From an uncultured bacterium (GTDB taxonomy: Bacteria > Bacillota > Clostridia > Oscillospirales > Oscillospiraceae): a stretch of 11,947 nt of DNA. The notes beneath the pieces are model-generated. The model was not told the DNA's origin and made no database searches. It saw only the letters and a list, made by a program, of their open reading frames with translations. The translations under genes and the position numbers were made by a program. Every line of letters starts with the position of its first letter. Position 1 is the first letter of the stretch. Location of the stretch: contig CASEKM010000059.1 of the NCBI GenBank assembly GCA_949288405.1, forward strand, positions 1-11,947. Reading direction: 5' to 3'. Below are positions 6,391-11,387 of this stretch, one piece after another.

Positions 6391-6753
6391 ATGGAAGTAA
6401 AGCTGTTTGATTCTGAGCGCAAGGTGATGGAGGTGCTGTGGGACGCGGGGGAGGACCTGCCCGCCCGGGAGATCGCCCGCCGCCTGGAGCAGGCCGTGGG
6501 CTGGAACAAGAACACCACCTACACCGTCATCAAAAAGTGCGTGGAGAAAGGGGCCATTGCCCGCCGGGAGCCCAACTTCCAGTGCCATCCCCTGGTGAGC
6601 CGGGAGCAGGTGCGGGAGCAGGAGGCGGTGGACCTGGTGGACAAGCTGTTCGACGGCTCCGCCAGCCTGCTGTTCGCCTCCCTGGTCCACGGCAAGGCCC
6701 TGTCCCGGGAGGAGATCCAAGAACTGAAGCAGCTGGTGGACAAGCTGAAATGA
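6391..6753 (+). CDS. blaI: BlaI/MecI/CopY-family transcriptional repressor
   Basis: 120 residues, the family's normal length. A winged helix-turn-helix fills residues 5-70: S-E-x-x-V-M-E-V-L-W opens it, the recognition helix is near W-N-K-N-T-T-Y-T-V-I-K-K-C-V-E-K-G (38-54), and a C-terminal dimer segment follows with S-L-L-F-A-S-L, the region cleaved in staphylococcal BlaI. The start is ATG 6391, since AAGGAGGT (6377-6384) stands 6 bases upstream; a longer frame from 6340 would run through the operators. It probably represses its own operon through the three dyads at 6304-6375. The M56 protease gene follows 11 bases after its stop, the usual partner that inactivates BlaI. Because the protease lacks a penicillin-binding domain, the inducer is probably not a beta-lactam. 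The symbol is by family. Confidence 0.93.
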   Translation: MEVKLFDSERKVMEVLWDAGEDLPAREIARRLEQAVGWNKNTTYTVIKKCVEKGAIARREPNFQCHPLVSREQVREQEAVDLVDKLFDGSASLLFASLVHGKALSREEIQELKQLVDKLK

Positions 6754-6770
6754 GGTGAACTGAGGTGAAC
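6751..6770 (+). repeat. Tandem 10-bp duplication at the blaI/protease junction
   Basis: TGAGGTGAAC occurs twice head to tail (6751-6760, 6761-6770). The first copy holds the blaI stop TGA and a GAGGTG ribosome site; the second supplies the GTG start (6765) of the protease. The same GTG in the first copy (6755) meets TGA two codons later. The duplication therefore sets the start and its spacing. Confidence 0.8.
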
Positions 6771-8102
6771 CTGTTGGAACTGACCATCCAGGGGGGCGTG
6801 CTCATTCTGGCGGTCCTGGCCCTGCGGGGCCTGCTGCGCTACCGTCTGCCCGGGTGGACCTTCCGCATTTTGTGGGGCGTGGCCCTGGTGCGGCTGCTGG
6901 TCCCGGTCTCTCTGCCCTCCCAGTGGAGCGTGTACACCGGCCTGGACCGGCTGACGGAGCAGGCGGAGACGGTGCAGGCCGCCCCCAGCGCCCAGGTCTC
7001 CCTCCCCTCCGGGGAGGTGCTCTGCGTCCCGCCGGTCTCCTCCCCTCCCGCGGAGCCCGCTCCGGCCCCGGAGGGGACGGAGGCCGCCGGGGAGGCGCCG
7101 CCCCCCGTGTCCTGGCCCGCCCTTCTGTGGGGGGCGGGGGCCCTGACTCTGGCGGCGGTGTTCCTGGTCAACTACCTGCGGTGCCTGGCCGTGTTCCGCA
7201 CCGCCCTGCCCCTGACCCACCCCGCCGTCCTGCGGTGGCGCAGGGAGATACCCGCCCTGCGTGGGGTACCCATCCGCCGGTGCGACCGCATCGGCACGCC
7301 CCTCACCTACGGCCTGCTCCGCCCGGTGGTTCTCCTGCCCAAGGGGCTGGACTGTGACAACACCCAGGAGCTGGGCTACATCCTCCTTCACGAGGGGGTC
7401 CACATCAAGCACCGGGACGCCTGGTGGAAGCTGCTTTTCGCCGCCGCCCTGTGCGTCCACTGGTTCAATCCCCTGGTGTGGGCCATGTATGTGTGCGCCG
7501 GCCGGGACCTGGAGCGGTGCTGCGACGAGGCGGTGATCCGCCGGTGCGGCCTGGAGAACCGCTCCGCCTACGCCCTCACCCTCCTTCAGTGGGAGGAGAG
7601 GCGCAGCGGCCTGCTGCCCCTGTGCAGCCCCTTCAGCAACAAAATTATGAAAGAGAGAGTGATCTCCATTATGAAACTGAAGAAACAGTCGGCGGCCGCT
7701 CTGGCCCTGGCCGCTGTCCTGGTACTGGGTACCACTGCGGCCTTCGCCACCGGACCCGCGCCCGAGACGGCGGAAAAAGCCCCCGTCTCCCAGGGAGATC
7801 AGACCCAGGTCCCGGACGCGGCCTCCCCGGACGCCGCCGCCCAACCCAACACCATCCTCGCCGCGGCAGGGGTGAAGCCGGAGCTGGACAGCCCGACCGC
7901 CCAGGAGGAGCCCGCATCGGCGGAGGCTCCCCAGGAGACCGCCCCGCCCGTCCAAACCGCGGCCAGCCGCTACCCCCGCAACCAGTCGGGACAGACCTAC
8001 GGCGTGTGGACCGAGGCGGACGGCTATGGGGACGTGCCCGACCTCATCTACTTCTGCTGGGACGAGGCCACTGCCGGCTATCTGCTCCGCAGCGACCTGT
8101 AA
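6765..8102 (+). CDS. BlaR1/MecR1-like M56 membrane metalloprotease, ended early by an in-frame TAA
   Basis: 445 codons from GTG 6765, with GAGGTG upstream supplied by the duplicated decamer. The N-terminus has membrane segments (about 5-24, 29-48), then a proline/alanine-rich loop, another segment (about 120-140) and the M56 core. The core contains zinc motif H-E-G-V-H (209-213), H-R-D-A-W-W, the membrane segment around 218-245 and the downstream glutamate E255 in C-C-D-E-A-V. The K-E-R-V-I-S-I-M block (about 296-303) leads into the last membrane segment (308-330). The outside part has no penicillin-binding domain; it has a low-complexity linker and one half of a Y-P-x-N-x-x-G-x-T-Y-G module (403-445). 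In the family, a signal activates the protease, which causes cleavage of the BlaI-type repressor. The TAA (8100-8102) falls inside the module, and the frame then stays open to 8826, so this is probably a 687-residue protein broken by one nonsense change. Confidence 0.88.
   Translation: MNLLELTIQGGVLILAVLALRGLLRYRLPGWTFRILWGVALVRLLVPVSLPSQWSVYTGLDRLTEQAETVQAAPSAQVSLPSGEVLCVPPVSSPPAEPAPAPEGTEAAGEAPPPVSWPALLWGAGALTLAAVFLVNYLRCLAVFRTALPLTHPAVLRWRREIPALRGVPIRRCDRIGTPLTYGLLRPVVLLPKGLDCDNTQELGYILLHEGVHIKHRDAWWKLLFAAALCVHWFNPLVWAMYVCAGRDLERCCDEAVIRRCGLENRSAYALTLLQWEERRSGLLPLCSPFSNKIMKERVISIMKLKKQSAAALALAAVLVLGTTAAFATGPAPETAEKAPVSQGDQTQVPDAASPDAAAQPNTILAAAGVKPELDSPTAQEEPASAEAPQETAPPVQTAASRYPRNQSGQTYGVWTEADGYGDVPDLIYFCWDEATAGYLLRSDL
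7971..8099 (+). repeat. Extracytoplasmic sensor module, copy 1 (first half)
   Basis: Protein-level repeat: Y-P-R-N-x-x-G-x-T-Y-G, about nine residues, Y-x-x-x-P-D-L-I, then G-Y-L-L-x-x-D-L. It corresponds to copy 2 at 8412-8540. The in-frame TAA follows at once. Probable ligand-sensing repeat of the membrane protease. Confidence 0.7.
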
Positions 8103-8132
8103 AAGTTTAACCATCTCCGTAGCTGGGACAAT

Positions 8133-8828
8133 GTGGGCGGCGCAGTGTGGACCGCTCCCCTGCGGGACCAGGACGGACACGAGCTCCCTAATGTCCATCA
8201 ACGTATCAATCTTCAATTAGAGGAATGCGCCCTCAGCGAGGCGGAACTGCTGGCCCGGGTAGAGAGTGGCAATCCTCCCCGGCCGTACCTTCCCCACAGT
8301 ATCATCGCACCGGAGACCATCCCCGCCGGACAGCGCATTGCCAGCAACCTTACCCCGGAGGCGGTAGCCAATCCGCCCCAGGACGTGGACCAGCAGCTAG
8401 TGAACGGGGACTACCCCCGCAACAGCAAAGGGGAGACCTACGGAAGCATGACCTGGTCCGACTATACCGGCTATCGCCCCGATCTGATTGCGGTGGGGAC
8501 CACAGAGGGGGAAAGCGGCTATGTGACCTTTGAGGACTGGGAGGACGGCGGCTATCTGGGCTACCCCGGGGACCGGAACAGACTGGGAGAGGCCTATGAG
8601 GAGTGGTGCCGGAACATGCCCACCGACTATCTGATTCCGGTCTATGATGTAGAGCACGAAACAGTTATTGGATATCACGCAATTTACAACGCAGATGGAT
8701 ACGACCGCACCCAGAAGAGCATTGAGGAGGAGATTCAGATGGTTGCCGATATGATGGAGGGCCAGGGCTTCTCCCAGCAGGAGATTGACGAGTATGTCCA
8801 GCAGCTCCGGGATCGCTATGCCCAGTGA
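8133..8828 (+). CDS. Orphaned C-terminal sensor part of the M56 protease (probable pseudogene fragment)
   Basis: After the TAA at 8100-8102 the same frame runs on for 241 codons to TGA 8828. The first usable start is GTG 8133, without a clear ribosome site, so independent translation is doubtful. It holds the second half of module 1 (the A-P-L-R-D-Q-D-G stretch), a linker, and a full module 2: Y-P-R-N-x-x-G-E-T-Y-G (bases 8412-8444), P-D-L-I, G-Y-V-T-F-E-D-W, then I-P-V-Y-D-V-E-H-E-T-V-I-G. It ends in an acidic, probably helical tail rich in E, Q and M. No signal peptide or membrane segment: alone it would stay in the cytoplasm, where a sensor module is useless. The last part is AT-richer than its neighbours (23 G/C in the 60 bases 8641-8700). 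Most likely the detached end of the upstream gene; readthrough or a real split gene are alternatives. Confidence 0.6.
   Translation: MGGAVWTAPLRDQDGHELPNVHQRINLQLEECALSEAELLARVESGNPPRPYLPHSIIAPETIPAGQRIASNLTPEAVANPPQDVDQQLVNGDYPRNSKGETYGSMTWSDYTGYRPDLIAVGTTEGESGYVTFEDWEDGGYLGYPGDRNRLGEAYEEWCRNMPTDYLIPVYDVEHETVIGYHAIYNADGYDRTQKSIEEEIQMVADMMEGQGFSQQEIDEYVQQLRDRYAQ
8412..8540 (+). repeat. Extracytoplasmic sensor module, copy 2
   Basis: Second copy of the Y-P-R-N-x-x-G-x-T-Y-G ... P-D-L-I ... G-Y-V repeat seen at 7971-8099, followed at about 8634 by a closing I-P-V-Y-D block. The two copies are 441 bases apart and in the same frame across the TAA at 8100, which argues that they once formed one protein. 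Confidence 0.7.
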
Positions 8829-9000
8829 ATCGCCCCAGGGGCCGAATACAGACCGTATTTTGACCGCCTGGGTCAACCATTCGGACCGGGTGATCTCCTT
8901 CCACCCGGTGCCGGGCTTCCTCCGGCTCCGCACCCGGGACGCCAACGCCTTCTGGCAGAGGATCCGGGCCCTGGTGGAGGAGGGCTGGCGGCTTCAATAG
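8794..9000 (+). CDS. Small hypothetical protein
   Basis: 68 residues from ATG 8794, chosen because AGGAG (8779-8783) stands 10 bases upstream. Starting at ATG 8818 would give 60 residues and a smaller overlap with the gene before it (11 bases rather than 35) but lacks a clear ribosome site; the N-terminal serine run of the longer form looks unconserved. The core I-L-T-A-W-V-N-H-S-D-R-V-I-S-F-H-P-V-x-G-F, then F-W-x-R-I-R-A-L-V-E-E-G-W-R-L-Q, looks like a compact alpha/beta fold without signal peptide or membrane segment. I half recall similar short proteins in gut Clostridia but cannot assign a function. It overlaps the end of the protease frame, so it belongs to the blaI operon and is probably translationally coupled. 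Confidence 0.6.
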   Translation: MSSSSGIAMPSESPQGPNTDRILTAWVNHSDRVISFHPVPGFLRLRTRDANAFWQRIRALVEEGWRLQ

Positions 9001-9018
9001 TTCAATAGATAGACAAAA

Positions 9019-9053
9019 CAAGGCCCCCGGCTTGCGCCGGGGGCCTTGCTGCT
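9019..9053 (-). terminator. Terminator of the sigma/anti-sigma operon
   Basis: Perfect 13-bp arms (9019-9031 and 9036-9048, core GGCCCCCGGC/GCCGGGGGCC) with loop TTGC. On the minus strand the stem is followed by TTTTGTCT, a usable T run right after the anti-sigma stop at 9053. On the plus strand the tail is poor in T, so it may stop blaI-operon transcripts less well. Confidence 0.85.
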
Positions 9054-10582
9054 CAATCGTCCCGCTCGTACTTCAAAATGGAGCCGTCCGCGCCGAGAAT
9101 CACATATTCGTACTCCCAGGGGCCGGACTTGAACTCCACCTCGTACTCCAGGCGGCCGTCGTCATAGTCCCGCTTCACCTCCAGCTCATAGACCTGGGAC
9201 TGGGACAGGCCCGCGTGGGCCAGGGCGGCGTTCAGCGCCCCCTGCTCCCCCACGTCGGCGGTATTTCCGCTGGAGTGGTGGGTCTCCTGCTCCTGTTCCA
9301 GGACCGCCCCGGTGGCGCCGTCGATCTTGTACTCATACTCGGTGGTCCCCGCCCAGAACTGGATCTCGTACTCCAGGCGGCCGTCGTCATAGTCCCGCTT
9401 GGTCCGCAGGTTCTCCGCCTGGCTCTGGGACACCCCCGCGTGGGTGAGGGCGGCGTTCCGGGCCGCCTGCTCCCCGATGTCGGCGGAGCCGCCCCAGCCG
9501 CCGGAGGTCCCGCTCCCCTGGGACTGGCCGGACCAGCCGCCCTCCCGGGAGAACTTCACCACCGCGCCGGTGCTGGCGTCAATGTCGTACTCATATTCCG
9601 CCCCGCCGGCGTAGAACTCGATCTCGTACACCATGCGGCCGTCCTCGTAGTCGAAGTCCACCTCGGCCAGCATCACCTGGGCCGCGTCCACGCCTGCGTG
9701 GGCATAGGCGGCGGCCTGGGCCGCCTCCATCCCGATGTAGGCGCTGTCGCTGGCCTGACCGGAGGACTGGATGGCGGGGGCGGCGGGCTGGGCGGCCGTG
9801 CCGCCCTGGGCGGACGTCTCTCCGCCGGTCTGACCGGCGGGGGCAGTGGTCAGAGAGGTGTACAGCAGATTCAGGTCGTTGATGGACAGGCCCACCAGCT
9901 CCTCGAAGGTGTGCAGGCCGCCGGAGGCGTCCGCAATGGTCTGGATCAGGGCCGCCTTGCCGGCGGTAATGCCATAGGTGTCGGAGAGCTGCTGGAGCTC
10001 CGCGCTGTTTTGGATGGTCTGGGAGAGGATGGCCCCGTTTACCGAGGTGTTGGCCAGGATGGCGTCCGCCTGGGCGGTGAGCTCCTCCTGGAGCCTGGCC
10101 CCCCGCTGGGCGTCGTCGTCCTCCACCGTGATGAGGATGGAGTTGGCCAGCTCATCCACATAGCCGTTGGTGAGCAGGGCCCCCACGATGGCGTTCATGG
10201 CCACGTCCAGCTGGACCCCGGTCAGGTCCATACCGGCCAGGATGTCCCCCCCGTCCTCGTTCACCGGGACGGCGGAGAGCACCTTCTCTCTTGCGTTCAC
10301 ATTCAGGGTGACGCTGGGGTTCACGTCCAGGGAGACCACCGAGGCCACCCGATTGCTCTGGAGGTACCAGCCCCCGCCTCCGCCGGCGATGGCCAGCACC
10401 AGACAGGCGGCCGCCGCCATGGGCATCCAGCGCCGCCGCTTTCTTCGGGCCGTCTCAATGGGGATGGGGGCCGGGACCTCCCCGGTCCTGGGCGTGATGC
10501 GGGCAAGCACCCCCTCCAAGTCGTCGGGGGCCGCGTGCTCCAGAGCGGCGCGCAGCCGCGCCTCCACCTCATGGTCCGTCAT
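9053..10582 (-). CDS. RsgI-like membrane anti-sigma factor with three PepSY-like repeats
   Basis: 509 residues. Order: short cytoplasmic helical part (1-48), basic stretch R-R-K-R-R-R (46-51), one membrane helix (52-74), then the RsgI-type juxtamembrane domain S-V-V-S-L-D-V-N-P-S-V-T-L-N-V-N (81-96). N88-P89 matches the Asn-Pro bond at which RsgI anti-sigma factors self-cleave. Next come a helical region (125-240), a Gly/Ala/Thr/Gln-rich linker (245-280) and three repeats (282-344, 368-430, 443-505). Each has A-H-A-G-V/L, D-Y-D-D-G-R-x-E-Y-E-I-x-F and E-Y-E-Y-x-I-D-x-x-T-G-A, as in PepSY domains. It should hold the coupled sigma factor at the membrane until an outside signal triggers proteolysis. 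ATG 10582 overlaps the sigma stop (ATGA) and has AGGAGG 9 bases upstream. The cytoplasmic part lacks the usual RsgI_N domain and any H-x3-C-x2-C zinc motif, so the sigma contact is probably different. Confidence 0.88.
   Translation of the reverse strand: MTDHEVEARLRAALEHAAPDDLEGVLARITPRTGEVPAPIPIETARRKRRRWMPMAAAACLVLAIAGGGGGWYLQSNRVASVVSLDVNPSVTLNVNAREKVLSAVPVNEDGGDILAGMDLTGVQLDVAMNAIVGALLTNGYVDELANSILITVEDDDAQRGARLQEELTAQADAILANTSVNGAILSQTIQNSAELQQLSDTYGITAGKAALIQTIADASGGLHTFEELVGLSINDLNLLYTSLTTAPAGQTGGETSAQGGTAAQPAAPAIQSSGQASDSAYIGMEAAQAAAYAHAGVDAAQVMLAEVDFDYEDGRMVYEIEFYAGGAEYEYDIDASTGAVVKFSREGGWSGQSQGSGTSGGWGGSADIGEQAARNAALTHAGVSQSQAENLRTKRDYDDGRLEYEIQFWAGTTEYEYKIDGATGAVLEQEQETHHSSGNTADVGEQGALNAALAHAGLSQSQVYELEVKRDYDDGRLEYEVEFKSGPWEYEYVILGADGSILKYERDD
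9068..9739 (-). repeat. Three tandem PepSY-like repeats in the anti-sigma gene
   Basis: Units at 9551-9739, 9293-9481 and 9068-9256 (63 codons each). Units 2 and 3 share long identical stretches at DNA level, for example around 9150-9175 and 9377-9402, the coding for K-R-D-Y-D-D-G-R-L-E-Y-E. Unit 1 is more diverged and separated by a Gly/Ser-rich linker. Units 2 and 3 look like a recent duplication. Confidence 0.85.
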
Positions 10583-11157
10583 GGGGCGTCACCTCCTTCC
10601 AATCTCTGTTTCAGCTTCAAAAGCGCCCGGCGGTACTTGGACAGCACCGTGGACAGGGGCAGCTCCAGCAGCTGGGCGATCTCCCGGTGCTTCAGCCCCG
10701 CCGTCACATGGAGCATGATGATCTGCCGCTCCTCCTCCGACAGGGCGGACAGGGCGGCGGTGAGGACGGTGCGGTCCTCGGTGGTCACGTCGTGGGAGTC
10801 CACGGCAAAGGACTCCCAGTCCTCCGGGGGCAGGTCCTGAGTGCGGGCGCGCTCCCGTAGCTTCATCAGGGCCAGATTCCGGGCGATGGCCAGCAGCCAG
10901 GCCATGGGCGTCCCCTGGGGGCGGTACTGCTCCGCCTTCTCCCAGGCCCGGACAAAGGTGTCCTGGGTCACGTCCTCGGCGTCGTGGCCGTGGCGCAGGA
11001 TGGACAGGGCCAGGCCGTACACCGCCGTGCGGGCGCGGTGGTACAGCTGCCCCAGGGCCTCCTGGTCCCCGGCGGCCATCCCGGCCATCAGGGGCTCCAG
11101 CTCCTCGGGCTGAAGCGTCCCGTATTCCATTTGCAGGGCGGCAAGCACACTTAACAT
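10579..11157 (-). CDS. ECF-type RNA polymerase sigma factor
   Basis: 192 residues. Region 2 (about 38-105) has the D-A-E-D-V-T-Q-D-T-F-V-R-A-W core (59-72), then W-L-L-A-I-A-R-N-L-A-L-M-K-L-R-E-R. A linker (106-133) follows, then region 4 (134-186) with L-S-E-E-E-R-Q-I-I-M-L-H and the helix-turn-helix L-K-H-R-E-I-A-Q-L-L-E-L-P-L-S-T-V-L-S-K-Y-R. There is no region 1.1 or 3, as in ECF factors. It directs RNA polymerase to stress-type promoters and is kept inactive by the anti-sigma encoded next, whose ATG overlaps its stop by four bases. The start is ATG 11157 with AGGAG 10 bases upstream; the longer frame from TTG 11190 has no ribosome site. Probably transcribed from a sigma-A promoter and possibly from its own promoter. 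Confidence 0.93.
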   Translation of the reverse strand: MLSVLAALQMEYGTLQPEELEPLMAGMAAGDQEALGQLYHRARTAVYGLALSILRHGHDAEDVTQDTFVRAWEKAEQYRPQGTPMAWLLAIARNLALMKLRERARTQDLPPEDWESFAVDSHDVTTEDRTVLTAALSALSEEERQIIMLHVTAGLKHREIAQLLELPLSTVLSKYRRALLKLKQRLEGGDAP

Positions 11158-11231
11158 CGTCTCGTTACTCCTGTCATCTGTATAATGCAAAAAAGGCCGC
11201 TTTTATTGCACGGCGGCAGAAAAAATTTTGC

Positions 11232-11258
11232 GGACAGCGCCCCTGTTTTTTCGGTTCC
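11232..11258 (-). promoter_or_regulatory. Possible ECF-type autoregulatory promoter
   Basis: On the minus strand GGAACC (11258-11253), 16 bases including an A run, then TGTCCG (11236-11231). This resembles the GGAAC(C/T)-N16-CGTC form of many ECF-dependent promoters and lies upstream of the sigma gene, which often controls itself. The -10 is only a partial match. Confidence 0.35.
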
Positions 11259-11267
11259 CATGCTCCT

Positions 11268-11295
11268 ATTATATAGGATCTTCCTCCATTTTCAA
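11268..11295 (-). promoter_or_regulatory. Sigma-A-type promoter of the sigma/anti-sigma operon
   Basis: On the minus strand TTGAAA (11295-11290), 16 bases, TATAAT (11273-11268), with a perfect -10. It lies within the palindrome CCTATTATATAGG (11265-11277). The message would have a leader of about 100 bases before ATG 11157, containing the ECF-like site and A/T-rich sequence. Confidence 0.65.
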
Positions 11296-11303
11296 GGGGG
11301 TCC

Positions 11304-11332
11304 TTGCGCCGGGTGGGCGGGTGTGGTATGGT
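11304..11332 (+). promoter_or_regulatory. Promoter of gluQ
   Basis: TTGCGC (11304-11309), 17 bases, TATGGT (11327-11332) with an extended -10 TG at 11324-11325. It faces the sigma-operon promoter (11268-11295), with start points about 80 bases apart. Confidence 0.45.
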
Positions 11333-11342
11333 ATGGGAGTAG

Positions 11343-11364
11343 GGGCCGCCGCCCTGGGCGGCCC
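11343..11364 (+). promoter_or_regulatory. Hairpin at the 5' end of the gluQ message
   Basis: Arms GGGCCGCC (11343-11350) and GGCGGCCC (11357-11364) with a 6-base loop, 8 bp perfect. It would form near the very 5' end of the transcript, 8 bases before the ribosome site, and may protect the message. No T run, so not a terminator. Confidence 0.4.
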
Positions 11365-11387
11365 AGATGAGAAAAGGAGTTCTCCCT

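Noticed and set aside
6519..8216. Open frame of 565 codons on the minus strand opposite blaI and the protease gene
   Set aside because: It lies antisense to clear M56 and BlaI motifs, is low-complexity and rich in Gly, Gln, Arg and His, and has no recognisable domain; GC-rich third positions produce such shadows.
6765..8828. Beta-lactam resistance operon
   Set aside because: The BlaI and M56 proteins fit, but no penicillin-binding sensor domain and no beta-lactamase or PBP2a gene is present, so beta-lactam induction is not supported.
9032..10840. Open frame of 602 codons on the plus strand opposite the anti-sigma gene
   Set aside because: Antisense shadow of a gene with strong RsgI and PepSY signatures; composition is repetitive Val/Leu/Gly/His without a domain.
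11186..11210. Imperfect palindrome TGCA...TGCA near the sigma gene start as operator or terminator
   Set aside because: Arms match only in part and are mostly A/T runs around GGCCG; there is no clear stem with a T tail in either direction that would make sense before the gene.
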